NCBI GenBank assembly: GCA_040905705.1
Contig: JBBDQZ010000002.1
Location: 1-60,464 of the forward strand
DNA: 60,464 bases
Direction: 5' to 3'
DNA from: JBBDQZ01 sp040905705
GTDB taxonomy: Bacteria; Bacteroidota; Rhodothermia; Balneolales; Natronogracilivirgulaceae
Shown here: positions 36,079-44,401 of the stretch, one piece after another
Layout: every line of letters begins with the position of its first letter
Numbering within the stretch: the first letter of the stretch is position 1
Notes under the pieces: generated by a model
Seen by the model: the letters and a program-made list of their open reading frames with translations, nothing else
Databases searched by the model: none
What the model was told of the DNA's origin: nothing
Position numbers and translations under genes: made by a program

Positions 36079-37182
36079 TTAAAATTGCATCCGGAATCCG
36101 CTGTATATCGTAGTGGCTCTGCCGGATGCATCTCCGGAACCATTGTTTTCCGCAAGTTCAGCGCCGAGCATGAACTTCAGATTATCATCAAAAATATAAT
36201 AGTTCAATCCCGCATAAACGGCATAATATTCATTTCCTGCTCCATACAGATTTGATACCCGGTCTGCATAGCGATTGTGTCCCAGACTTATTCCGGTATC
36301 GCCACGAACGTTTTCATACCTGACAACAAGCTGCAGGGTTTCGGTAAGGATAAACCAGGAAGGCATGAAATAATACCCATTCACCCGGTTGTTGTCATGG
36401 CGGGTACCCGTCATATATTCGGTGCGCAGGTCCATCTCATTTATACCGAACCGGCCGCTTATGGCAAACGCATTTTCATAGCCATAATAGCCGCTTTGTG
36501 CCGGACCGTGCAAGTAGTCCGAACGTAATTGAATCCGGAAATCACTCCCTGTCCATTGTCCGGCATCCAAACCAATACTCGCATTATACAGGTAGCTGTC
36601 CGATCCGGCACTCATTCGCCCGGTTCCGGGCATTTGGCCGTTATAAACTCCGAGATAATAGGAAATGGAATTAATATTACCGTTAATACGAATCCCAAGC
36701 GGTTTCCCACCGTTAAGAAGGCCATCCAGACGTGTTCGCTCCATAGTCAGAATACTGACCGATGAAGTATTCTGTTCCAATCCGAATTGAGGTTTTGATT
36801 TTCCAAAAGAGATGTTCGCTTCCGGATACCTGGTATAGGCAAGCATGGCCACATCCAGATCAACAGTCGACAGTACATTGGCTTCAGCCATAAAACTCCA
36901 GTGTCCATAAATCTTGCCCTGGACCCCAAGGCGCATCCGGCGCAACTCAAAACTGCTGTATGGTTCGGGATTAAGATTTGCGTCCCGGTTTGATCCGTCG
37001 GAAAAGGCAAACTGGCCATGGATCCGCCCCCGAAGCTTAAGTTCACTGACGGATGACCGATTCGGTACTACAACCACTCTTTCTGCTTGTGAACTCTGAG
37101 CCCGGGCAGAGCTGATGGATTCAATCTTAACTGAACCCAGAATAAAAAGGGCTGCCAATGCAATTGTGTATATATATTTCAT
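36079..37182 (-). CDS. porin O/P family (phosphate-selective-type) outer membrane protein
   Basis: Outer-membrane channel protein of 367 aa. The start at 37182 gives a signal peptide (MKYIYTIALAALFILGSV...SARAQ). The longer frame to 37239 only adds residues encoded by the repeated leader. Mature features of the porin O/P family: LRGRIHGQFAFSDGS near 48, FELRRMRLGVQGKIYGHWSF near 73-92, and ANISFGKSKPQFGLEQNTS near 113-131. The rest is alternating beta strands ending in a terminal Phe (GFRMQF) typical of barrel proteins. It is divergent from the pst-pho genes, and its leader repeats upstream of pstA. A role in phosphate uptake is inferred from family and context. Confidence 0.88.
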   Translation of the reverse strand: MKYIYTIALAALFILGSVKIESISSARAQSSQAERVVVVPNRSSVSELKLRGRIHGQFAFSDGSNRDANLNPEPYSSFELRRMRLGVQGKIYGHWSFMAEANVLSTVDLDVAMLAYTRYPEANISFGKSKPQFGLEQNTSSVSILTMERTRLDGLLNGGKPLGIRINGNINSISYYLGVYNGQMPGTGRMSAGSDSYLYNASIGLDAGQWTGSDFRIQLRSDYLHGPAQSGYYGYENAFAISGRFGINEMDLRTEYMTGTRHDNNRVNGYYFMPSWFILTETLQLVVRYENVRGDTGISLGHNRYADRVSNLYGAGNEYYAVYAGLNYYIFDDNLKFMLGAELAENNGSGDASGRATTIYSGFRMQF

Positions 37183-37250
37183 GTGTTTAAATTTTTGATG
37201 TTTACGGTCACATGTAATGTCATGACCGTATTTAATCATGCACCTGTGTG
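37177..37250 (-). promoter_or_regulatory. 74-bp repeated leader with palindrome, copy A (porin gene)
   Basis: On the minus strand this 74-bp sequence ends 6 bases into the porin gene (start codon at 37182). It matches copy B before pstA (39969-40042) at 66 of 74 positions without gaps. Its core is a perfect palindrome, TACGGTCA-N12-TGACCGTA (37203-37230). The palindrome ends about 20 bases before the start codon, so it could be an operator, or a 5'UTR hairpin near the ribosome site. Confidence 0.75.
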
Positions 37251-37666
37251 ACCGGCCAGATTGGGCACCATGAAATGAGCCATTCCGAATATAATCGCTG
37301 CCATTATGCTGTTTCCGGACTTTATACTCGAAATCAAATTAAATCCGGAACATTGCAAATCTATCCACCCCGGATTAAGCGATTGTAACCGGAATATTAT
37401 GGATTTGTTATCAATTCAATTTTAAACCAACATAGCGGTTCTTCATCAGGAAGACGGACGCGAAAGCCCCGGCACGCTCATTTCTTAATAATTTCATAAC
37501 ACTTAGATAATACGCCGATAAAACACCCTCCATAAACTGTGGACGTTCAAGTTCATGATCCTGATTTATGCATGCTCCAGAGTTGAGACGCTTAACATAA
37601 TATATATGATCAAATCAATAGAAGTCGGAATTACCGAATTATAACCAAAACAAATAAAAACCACCC
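37251..37666. other. 416-base divergent region between porin and pstS
   Basis: No gene. The porin leader adjoins its left edge. I find no third copy of the palindrome near pstS. The pstS promoter must lie within this stretch; it is AT-rich near 37590-37650 (TAACATAATATATATGATC). Confidence 0.4.
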
Positions 37667-38806
37667 ATGTATTCCATACAGACATATATGAGCGTGATAC
37701 TGCTCTCATTTCTTGTATTCTCCTGTGGCAGCAGAGACGACGACACTTCCGGCAAGCACCAAAATGGCCAGCAAGTGGATCTGCTTGGTGCAGGAGCAAC
37801 GTTTCCGGCTCCGCTGATTACAGCAATGGCTGACGAATACCGTGATCTTACCAATAACCGGGTGACGCTGAACTATCAATCTATTGGATCCGGAGGAGGG
37901 ATTCGCCAATTCATTGAACAAACCGTCATGTTCGGGATGTCCGAAGCGTTCCTTTCGGATGAAGTAATGAACAATATTCAACAAAGCACTGGTGGACGGG
38001 CTTTCAATATGCCGATCACGCTTGCCGACGTGGTCCCCACTTATAATATTCCCGGGATTAATTCCGGTCTTGTATTTGACGGACCTCTTTTAGCAGATAT
38101 TTATTTTGGTGATATCACTCACTGGAATGATCCAAAAATTGCCGAGTTAAACCCCGAAATATCACTACCAAATCTTCTTATTACCGTAGTGCACCGTTCG
38201 GACGGTTCCGGCACCACCAATGTTTGGACCAGCTACCTGAGTCGGGTTTCGGATCGCTGGCGTGAACAGGTGGGATATGCGACCAGTGTGAACTGGCCTG
38301 CCGGAATTGGTGGAAATGGCAATGAGGGAGTTGCAGGCGCGGTTCAGAATACTATAGGCGCTATTGGGTATAACAGCCTTGCTTATGCTTTTCTAAATAA
38401 TATGTCATATGGATCGGTAGTTAACGCTGCCGGTAATGTGATCAGGCCGTCATTCGCAGCTACTTCCGAAGCCGCCAACATTGATTTACCCGAAGATACA
38501 CGCATTCTGTTTACCAATACTCCCGCAGAATACGGTTATCCGATTGCCGGGTTTGCCTGGATGCTCATTTATGAGAATCTCAATGCCAATAATGCCATTT
38601 CTAATCGCCGTATTGCCGAAGAACTTATTCGATTTTTAATCTGGAGCATCACGGACGGTCAAACATTGTCGGAATCCCTTGGATTTGCACGCCTGCCCCA
38701 GGCAGCTGTGAATCGAAATATGGATATGATACGGCAACTGAAGTGGGATGGGGAACTAATTGGCCAGCAGGTACTTGCGGAAACATCTATTGGTGTTTCG
38801 AATTAA
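37667..38806 (+). CDS. pstS: phosphate ABC transporter, substrate-binding lipoprotein
   Basis: Periplasmic phosphate-binding protein of the PstSCAB importer. The 379 residues begin with a lipoprotein signal ending in LVFSC (Cys20). The phosphate-binding fold then begins with LLGAGATFPAPLI near 39-51, then NYQSIGSGGGIRQF near 74-87 with the phosphate-loop serines, and HRSDGSGTTNVWTSYLS near 177-193. The first ATG (37667) is used because the next (37688) leaves only 12 residues before the Cys. It heads the pst operon. A stem-loop follows the gene and may favour its higher expression over pstC. Confidence 0.94.
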   Translation: MYSIQTYMSVILLSFLVFSCGSRDDDTSGKHQNGQQVDLLGAGATFPAPLITAMADEYRDLTNNRVTLNYQSIGSGGGIRQFIEQTVMFGMSEAFLSDEVMNNIQQSTGGRAFNMPITLADVVPTYNIPGINSGLVFDGPLLADIYFGDITHWNDPKIAELNPEISLPNLLITVVHRSDGSGTTNVWTSYLSRVSDRWREQVGYATSVNWPAGIGGNGNEGVAGAVQNTIGAIGYNSLAYAFLNNMSYGSVVNAAGNVIRPSFAATSEAANIDLPEDTRILFTNTPAEYGYPIAGFAWMLIYENLNANNAISNRRIAEELIRFLIWSITDGQTLSESLGFARLPQAAVNRNMDMIRQLKWDGELIGQQVLAETSIGVSN

Positions 38807-38828
38807 TAGTACATATCAACAAAATAAA

Positions 38829-38877
38829 ACAGAAATAATACAGGAGTGGTTAGATTCCAAGATCTCATTATTTCTGT
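38829..38877 (+). other. stem-loop between pstS and pstC
   Basis: Perfect 11-bp inverted repeat: ACAGAAATAAT at 38829-38839 and ATTATTTCTGT at 38867-38877, with a 27-nt loop. It starts 22 bases after the pstS stop. Such stem-loops after a binding-protein gene often protect the upstream mRNA or partly stop transcription, raising PstS over the membrane subunits. No T-run, so a full terminator is less likely. Confidence 0.55.
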
Positions 38878-38918
38878 GATAAATGTTTTGACATTTTTTT
38901 TAAGAAAACGGACACAGA

Positions 38919-39917
38919 ATGAAGACTGAAAATGATCCGAATCTTACAAGGGATCTTTTGCGGCGTCCACCAACGGCTATATACCGTTGGCTTGGTGACC
39001 GAATTTTTTCAATTTTGGTAGTAGTACTGGGGATGACTATTATTTTCCTGGCTCTTGGTATGGCTTTGGTACTTTATGGAGAGGGGGCCCAGGCTCTTCA
39101 ACTGTTCGGTTTCTTTGGTTTTACCAGAGGCACCACCTGGGATCCTGCGGTTCAGTTAGTTTTTGGTGCACTTCCATTTCTATTCGGAACACTCACTACC
39201 AGTTTTTCAGCCCTGCTCATCGCATTATTTCCGGCCATAGGGGTGGCTATCTTCTCTGCAGAATACGCTCCACGGTGGCTAGCCGCCATTATTGATAATC
39301 TGGTACAACTGATTGCCGCCATTCCGAGTGTTGTTATTGGCATTTGGGGAATTTTTGTTTTGGCACCATGGCTGCGTGACAGCTTGTATTTACCGGTTTT
39401 TTACTGGGCTGAAGCAAGTTCCCCATGGCTGCTCCCCATCCTGGGTAATCCTATGGGATACGGAATGGCCACTGCCACCATCGTGCTTTCACTCATGATT
39501 GTGCCTTATACCACAGCTCTTACAAAGGAAGCCATACGCTCAGTACCGGTGGCGCAAAGAGAAGCTTCCCATGCACTCGGGGCTACCCGATGGGAGGTGA
39601 TTCGAATGGCCGTACTGCCCTATGCACGTGGAGGAATACTGGGAGGAGCCGTTTTGTCGCTGGGGCGCGCCCTCGGTGAAACCATGGCTGTGGCAATGCT
39701 GATTGGCAATAAAAATACACTGCCGTTTTCCATCTTCGGCGCCGGGGCTACCATGCCTTCCGTAATTGTTAACGAATTCCGTGAGGCGGTCGGAAACCTT
39801 CATCTTTCAAGCCTGATGGCCATAGGCTTTATCCTGTTTATTATTGCCCTTATTGTCAATATGCTTGCCGCATATATTACCCGGAAGTTTTCGATCCGGG
39901 GAGGGCAGCTCGTATGA
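38919..39917 (+). CDS. pstC: phosphate ABC transporter permease PstC
   Basis: Inner-membrane permease, 332 aa with about 6-7 membrane segments. The N-terminal cytoplasmic stretch is followed by a first helix (ILVVVLGMTIIFLALGMALVL). The coupling-helix EAA motif appears as ALTKEAIRSVPVAQREASHALGATRWEVI in parts near 205-233, then VLPYARGGILGGAVLSLGRALGETMAV. Family length is about 300-330. It lies 112 bases after pstS, across the stem-loop, and 119 bases before pstA, an unusually wide gap that holds leader copy B. Confidence 0.94.
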   Translation: MKTENDPNLTRDLLRRPPTAIYRWLGDRIFSILVVVLGMTIIFLALGMALVLYGEGAQALQLFGFFGFTRGTTWDPAVQLVFGALPFLFGTLTTSFSALLIALFPAIGVAIFSAEYAPRWLAAIIDNLVQLIAAIPSVVIGIWGIFVLAPWLRDSLYLPVFYWAEASSPWLLPILGNPMGYGMATATIVLSLMIVPYTTALTKEAIRSVPVAQREASHALGATRWEVIRMAVLPYARGGILGGAVLSLGRALGETMAVAMLIGNKNTLPFSIFGAGATMPSVIVNEFREAVGNLHLSSLMAIGFILFIIALIVNMLAAYITRKFSIRGGQLV

Positions 39918-39951
39918 AACAGCTAATTTTAAACAGATGAAATGGATATGA

Positions 39952-39967
39952 CCGGGCAAATGCCCGG
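39952..39967 (+). other. short GC-rich hairpin after pstC
   Basis: CCGGGCAAATGCCCGG: perfect inverted repeat of up to 7 bp with a very small loop. It lies 34 bases after the pstC stop and directly before leader copy B. It could end or slow transcription from pstC so that the leader governs pstA onward; there is no T-run. Confidence 0.4.
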
Positions 39968-39968
39968 A

Positions 39969-40042
39969 CACACAAGCGCGTGATTAAGTACGGTCATGAC
40001 ATTACTTGTGACCATAAATATCAAAAATTTATACACATGAAA
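39969..40042 (+). promoter_or_regulatory. 74-bp repeated leader with palindrome, copy B (pstA)
   Basis: Ungapped 66/74 match to copy A before the porin gene; it ends 6 bases into pstA (start codon at 40037). The core is TACGGTCA (39989-39996), a 12-base spacer, then TGACCATA (40009-40016), one mismatch from a perfect palindrome. Sitting inside the pst operon, it suggests that pstA-pstB-phoU-phoB-phoR has its own control point shared with the outer-membrane porin. Confidence 0.75.
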
Positions 40043-40894
40043 ACGCTGCTGCAAAGAAATATTCGTGATCGTTTCATGGAAGGATTGCTGGTTTTTAGCA
40101 CGATCATCGTACTGCTTCCCTTGCTCATCATTATGATTCACGTCATCATTCATGGCATACATGCGCTGACCTGGGATTTCTTTACACAGGAACTGGGTTC
40201 GCCATCCCGCGCCGTACAGGGACGTCCGACCGGACTCATACATACCATTCTCGGGACAATAGTAGTCGATACGCTGGCTTTAGCCATTGCGATGCCAATC
40301 GGAATCGGAGCGGGTATAATGCTTTCGGAATTCCCGGACCATAAACTGAACCCGACGCTCCGTATCATGAACGATACACTCAACGGAATGCCTGCCATTT
40401 TAAAAGGTCTTATGGCTTTTGTACTGATTGTTAAACCCATGGGCACTTTTTCGGGTTTGGCCGGTGGCGTTGCACTTGCTTTTGTCATGCTTCCTATCAT
40501 TGCACGCTCTACCGAAAGCGCCTTGATGTCCATTCCATGGTCTATTCGGGAAGCCGGCCTGGCCATTGGCTTACCCCGCTGGCGGGTTGTTCTCTCGACG
40601 GTAATGCCGGCTGCGAAATTTGGGCTGGTCACCGGTATCCTTATTGCTTTTGCCCGTGCTGCAGGGGAAGCGGCACCCCTGTTATTCACGTCTTTTGGAA
40701 ACAATTATTTACCGAACCACTGGTCGGGGTTGATTTTGGGACCGGTTGACACGCTCCCGCAGCGACTCTACAGTTTGGCGATCAGTCCTTATTCTCATTG
40801 GCATTCTATGGGCTGGGCAGCGGCAATTGTGTTATTTGCATTAATCATATTGACTTTTGTCGCTGCACGATTCCTTACTCGAAAAAAAATCTAA
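40037..40894 (+). CDS. pstA: phosphate ABC transporter permease PstA
   Basis: Second permease of the phosphate importer, 285 aa with about 6 membrane helices. The start is 40037 (MKTLLQRNIRDRFMEGLLVF). An earlier in-frame GTG (39980) would add 19 residues that are only the translated leader repeat, which is mirrored before the porin gene. Family features: LAIAMPIGIGAGIMLSEF near 79-96, GMPAILKGLMAFVLIV near 119-134, and the EAA region STESALMSIPWSIREAGLAIGLPRWRVV in pieces near 159-186. pstB follows after 16 bases. Confidence 0.94.
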   Translation: MKTLLQRNIRDRFMEGLLVFSTIIVLLPLLIIMIHVIIHGIHALTWDFFTQELGSPSRAVQGRPTGLIHTILGTIVVDTLALAIAMPIGIGAGIMLSEFPDHKLNPTLRIMNDTLNGMPAILKGLMAFVLIVKPMGTFSGLAGGVALAFVMLPIIARSTESALMSIPWSIREAGLAIGLPRWRVVLSTVMPAAKFGLVTGILIAFARAAGEAAPLLFTSFGNNYLPNHWSGLILGPVDTLPQRLYSLAISPYSHWHSMGWAAAIVLFALIILTFVAARFLTRKKI

Positions 40895-40910
40895 TCTATG
40901 AAAACAGGCT

Positions 40911-41774
40911 ATGAACATGCTCCAAAAAATCTCATCCGGTATATCAGAAATGTCATACTTTAATTCAGCTTCAGCTGGTGAATCAACCGGATTAAAAAAC
41001 AAAATTCCATCCGATCCGCTATTGCGAATGGAAACTCGAGATCTGACGGTCAAATACGGATCCGTTACCGGTGTAAAAAATATTACCCTTCCTGTTTACA
41101 GTAATAAAGTACTGGCATTAATTGGCCCTTCCGGATGCGGAAAAACCACCTATTTGCGTGCACTGAATCGGATGCATGATCTTACCCGCGGAGCTGTCGT
41201 TTCAGGAGAAGTATGGCTGGACGGGCATAATATTTATCATAGTGATATGAATCCGGTAATCGTTCGGCGCCGCATTGGCATGGTTTTTCAAAAACCGACA
41301 CCCTTTCCCACAATGTCCATTTATGACAATGTGGTAGCCGGTCTTAAATTGGTTGGGATTCGCAATAAAAAATTACTTAATGACGTCTGCGAACGTGCGC
41401 TTCGGCAAGCAGCCCTTTTTGAAGAGGTCAAGGATCGCTTGAAGGACCCGGGAGCCAGCCTGTCTGGTGGACAGCAGCAACGACTCTCAATAGCCCGCGC
41501 TCTGGCCGTCGATCCCGAAGTATTGCTCATGGACGAGCCTACCAGTTCGCTGGACCCCCAATCAACCAATCGGATTGAGGAATTGATTCATACCCTGAAG
41601 AAACAGGTTACTATCGTTATAGTAACACACAATATGCAGCAGGCAGCCCGAATTTCCGATCATACCGCTTTTTTCTATATGGGCGATCTGGTGGAGACGG
41701 GTCCGACCCAGTCCATCTTTACCAAACCCAAAGAATCCCGGACCGAAGAGTATATTACCGGAAGATTCGGATAA
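40911..41774 (+). CDS. pstB: phosphate ABC transporter ATP-binding protein PstB
   Basis: ATPase of the importer. Walker A is ALIGPSGCGKTTYLRALNRM near 64-83 (with the PstB-type L-N-R-M after it). A Q-loop region RIGMVFQKPTPFPTMSIYDN follows near 124-143. The ABC signature is LSGGQQQRLSIARALA near 183-198, Walker B is VLLMDEPTSSLDP near 204-216, and the switch His is in VIVTHNMQQ. About 38 extra residues precede the usual start (MEXRDLTVKYG-like METRDLTVKYG). The second ATG (40917) is an alternative start. It ends 26 bases before phoU. Confidence 0.95.
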   Translation: MNMLQKISSGISEMSYFNSASAGESTGLKNKIPSDPLLRMETRDLTVKYGSVTGVKNITLPVYSNKVLALIGPSGCGKTTYLRALNRMHDLTRGAVVSGEVWLDGHNIYHSDMNPVIVRRRIGMVFQKPTPFPTMSIYDNVVAGLKLVGIRNKKLLNDVCERALRQAALFEEVKDRLKDPGASLSGGQQQRLSIARALAVDPEVLLMDEPTSSLDPQSTNRIEELIHTLKKQVTIVIVTHNMQQAARISDHTAFFYMGDLVETGPTQSIFTKPKESRTEEYITGRFG

Positions 41775-41800
41775 TTAAATAACCAAGTAACATTTATGAT

Positions 41801-42472
41801 ATGAGAAGCGCATTCCAGGAACATCTCCGGGAGCTTGAATCCGAGCTCTTCAATATGGGCGATATGGTCATTACTTCTATCAATCGTTCTGTTTCTGCAT
41901 TAAAAGAGCAAAAACTTGAATTAGCCAAACAAATCCGCAGGGATGACAGCCGGATTAATGACAAGCGTTGGCAAATAGAGGAACAATGCATTCATCTGAT
42001 TGCAACACAACAACCCGTTGCTACCCAGCTCCGTGAAATCATTGCCGTACTAAGTATCATCACCGATCTGGAACGCATGGGAGATTATGCTGCAGGAATT
42101 GCCAAAATAGTCATTAAAATGGGTGAAGAGCCACCCGTTAAACCTCTTATTGATATCCCCCGAATGGCGGAAATAGCTACCGCTATGATTAAACGGTCAC
42201 TTGATGCTTATGCTGGCCGGGATGCAGAAAATGCCCGCCTGATCTCGGCTGATGACGACAAAGTCGATGAGCTCTATCATCAGTTGTTACGTGAACTAAT
42301 CTCCATCATGATCGAAAACCCTCGTATTATCACTCGTTGCACATATTTGATGTGGACAGCTCACAACCTTGAACGCATTGGTGATCGTGTTACCAATATC
42401 TGCGAACGAATCATTTTTCTGGTTACCGGAGAACTGGTCGAAAATCTGGACAAGCCGGAGAATCAGACCTGA
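41801..42472 (+). CDS. phoU: phosphate signalling complex protein PhoU
   Basis: Helical protein that links the Pst transporter to the PhoR kinase, holding it in the phosphate-replete state. The 223 residues form two PhoU repeats. The first (FQEHLRELESELFNMGDMVI; then RRDDSRINDKRWQIEEQCI and ITDLERMGDYAAGIAKI) carries the E-R-x-x-D metal-site motif. The second repeats it as TAHNLERIGDRVTNICERIIFL near 185-206. Its place directly between pstB and phoB is the standard one. Confidence 0.94.
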   Translation: MRSAFQEHLRELESELFNMGDMVITSINRSVSALKEQKLELAKQIRRDDSRINDKRWQIEEQCIHLIATQQPVATQLREIIAVLSIITDLERMGDYAAGIAKIVIKMGEEPPVKPLIDIPRMAEIATAMIKRSLDAYAGRDAENARLISADDDKVDELYHQLLRELISIMIENPRIITRCTYLMWTAHNLERIGDRVTNICERIIFLVTGELVENLDKPENQT

Positions 42473-42543
42473 TCCTGTTTATTTACAACCTGTCAGTGTG
42501 TACATTGTGGCCATACCACCTTTCATAGAATCCGATAACTCTT

Positions 42544-43224
42544 TTGAACCCATTGCAAATACTTGTCGTAGATGATGAACATGATATACTTGAATTCGTA
42601 GAATATAACCTGGTTAAACAGGGATATCATGTCATCAAGGCGGATAATGGAAATGATGCCATCTCCCTTGCCCGCCATCACAAGCCCGATTTGATACTAC
42701 TGGATATCATGATGCCGGGTATGAACGGGTATCAGGTCTGTTCTCAACTCAAGTCCGACAGCCATCTCTCACACATACCGATAGTCTATTTGACAGCACG
42801 CAGCGATGAGACGTCGGAAGTGTTGGGCCTGGATCAGGGAGCCGATGATTATATTATCAAACCTATCAGTATCTCCAAGGTTATCTCCCGTATCAAAGCT
42901 GTTTTGAGGCGGACAAAAGTACCGGAAGAGATCACACGGAATGTAATTCATATCCATGATCTTCAAATTGACCGTGAAAGTTTTATAGTTGTTAAAAATA
43001 AAACGGAAATTCGCCTTCCCCTAAAAGAGTTTGAGATTCTTTTTACTCTTGCCGCCAATCCCGGAAAAGTACTCAGCAGACAAGTATTGTTAAATAAAAT
43101 ATGGGGAACGGATATTTATGTCATTGACCGTACCGTGGATGTTCATATAAGAAAAATCCGGGAAAAAATTGGCGATGAATACATTGAAACCGTCAAGGGC
43201 GTAGGGTACCGCTTCAAAAAATGA
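42544..43224 (+). CDS. phoB: PhoB-type response regulator
   Basis: OmpR/PhoB-family regulator of 226 aa. Receiver domain: acidic pocket VVDDEHD near 8-14, phosphorylatable Asp in LLDIMMPGMNG (Asp54), and VYLTARSDE with GADDYIIKPIS, whose Lys is the conserved one. The C-terminal winged helix (about 125-225) has EIRLPLKEFEILFTLAANPGKVLSR and DRTVDVHIRKIREKIGDEYIETVKGVGYRF. The start is a TTG at 42544; the receiver core begins only 5 residues later, so no later start is possible. It overlaps phoR by 4 bases (ATGA). Together they are expected to switch on phosphate-starvation genes. Confidence 0.93.
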   Translation: MNPLQILVVDDEHDILEFVEYNLVKQGYHVIKADNGNDAISLARHHKPDLILLDIMMPGMNGYQVCSQLKSDSHLSHIPIVYLTARSDETSEVLGLDQGADDYIIKPISISKVISRIKAVLRRTKVPEEITRNVIHIHDLQIDRESFIVVKNKTEIRLPLKEFEILFTLAANPGKVLSRQVLLNKIWGTDIYVIDRTVDVHIRKIREKIGDEYIETVKGVGYRFKK

Positions 43225-44294
43225 TGAAAAAGAAAAATTCACTGGTTTTCGATACCGGAATACGACTAGCCCGATTTCCAGCCGCTTTTTCAGGAATAAT
43301 CTCCTTTTCCCTGATATTGTTCCTTTTTAATGACGTATTTATGGCATTTTTTGTAGCCGCGTCTGTTTCAGTCATCCTTTTCATCACTATTTATTATACA
43401 GGTGTCCTTCTCCTGAAAAAACGCCTGGGCACCATCCATTCTCTGATAAAGGACAGCTACAAAAATCGGGATCCTTTTTTGGTGCAAGGTAAAGAGGATG
43501 CCATCGACGAACTGGATATATTGATTAACGATGCCGAACGTGGGAAAAAAGCAATCCACAAAGAATTTGAACGAATGTTTCAGACAGAAAATTACCGAAA
43601 AGAGTTTATAGGTGATATATCCCATGAACTGAAAACCCCCATTTTCTCTGTTCAGGGATACCTTGAAACACTTGAAACCGGAGCACTTGAAGATCCGGCT
43701 GTTAATTACCAGTTTTTGAGGAAAGCCATGAAGAATGTCAACCGGCTCATTTACCTTACCAGGGATCTCATGGAAATTTCAAAACTTGAAACCGGAGAAC
43801 AGAAACCGGTATTACAGTTGATTCCCCTGAATATAATGATCAAGGACGTCATCGATTCACTTCAGAGCAAAACCAAATCTTCCAATATTAAAATCACCTT
43901 CAAACAACAATATTCCAATATTTTTGTACTGGCCGATCGTAATCAAATCAGGCAGGTACTCACAAATCTTATTGATAATGCGATTAAATACAACAAGCCT
44001 GACGGATCCGTGTTGATCGGATATGCCCAGTATGAACAGGACCCTTCCAGAATGTTGGTTTCCGTACGGGATACGGGTCTTGGGATCGCAAAGCAAGATC
44101 TTCACCGTGTAACCGAACGCTTTTTTCGAGTTGACAAATCGCGATCAAGAGAGCAAGGCGGTACCGGGCTTGGGCTTGCTATTGTAAAACATATCATTGA
44201 ATCGCATAAAGAAAAACTGATAATCGAAAGTGACCCTGGCCAGGGATCCAAATTCGCATTCACACTTAAGAATGCTGATTATCATTCCGATTAA
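43221..44294 (+). CDS. phoR: PhoR-type sensor histidine kinase
   Basis: Membrane kinase of 357 aa. Two hydrophobic helices (about 22-36 and 41-66) form a hairpin with almost no periplasmic loop, as in E. coli PhoR. A short linker follows (about 70-125). No PAS fold is evident, unlike many PhoR proteins. The phosphorylation site is IGDISHELKTPIFS (His135). The ATPase domain has N-box NLIDNAIKYNKP, G1 VRDTGLGIAKQDL and G2 QGGTGLGLAIVKHI. It overlaps phoB by 4 bases. The lack of a PAS region fits sensing through PhoU and the transporter. Confidence 0.9.
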   Translation: MMKKKNSLVFDTGIRLARFPAAFSGIISFSLILFLFNDVFMAFFVAASVSVILFITIYYTGVLLLKKRLGTIHSLIKDSYKNRDPFLVQGKEDAIDELDILINDAERGKKAIHKEFERMFQTENYRKEFIGDISHELKTPIFSVQGYLETLETGALEDPAVNYQFLRKAMKNVNRLIYLTRDLMEISKLETGEQKPVLQLIPLNIMIKDVIDSLQSKTKSSNIKITFKQQYSNIFVLADRNQIRQVLTNLIDNAIKYNKPDGSVLIGYAQYEQDPSRMLVSVRDTGLGIAKQDLHRVTERFFRVDKSRSREQGGTGLGLAIVKHIIESHKEKLIIESDPGQGSKFAFTLKNADYHSD

Positions 44295-44300
44295 ATCTCA

Positions 44301-44333
44301 GTGTCAACTTTTGCATTGGTCCGCAATTGACAC
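44301..44333. terminator. inverted repeat between convergent phoR and bactofilin genes
   Basis: GTGTCAA (44301-44307) pairs with TTGACAC (44327-44333), with an inner TTGC/GCAA pair and a small bulge. It lies 7 bases after the phoR stop, in the gap before the convergent bactofilin gene. Suits a bidirectional terminator; no T-run. Confidence 0.45.
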
Positions 44334-44401
44334 ACCCTGTTACCGGAATTTTGAAAGGGCACTGCTTTTCTAAACTTTTCGCAGCCTCTTGATTCTGTTC
44401 A

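Noticed and set aside
37203..37230. Classical E. coli-type Pho box
   Set aside because: Pho boxes are direct repeats of CTGTCAT type; this is an inverted repeat with 12-base spacer, so the name is not justified.
37183..37239. N-terminal extension of the porin gene (MIKYGHDITCD...)
   Set aside because: The same peptide would precede PstA; it is the translated repeated leader, and the real signal peptide starts at 37182.
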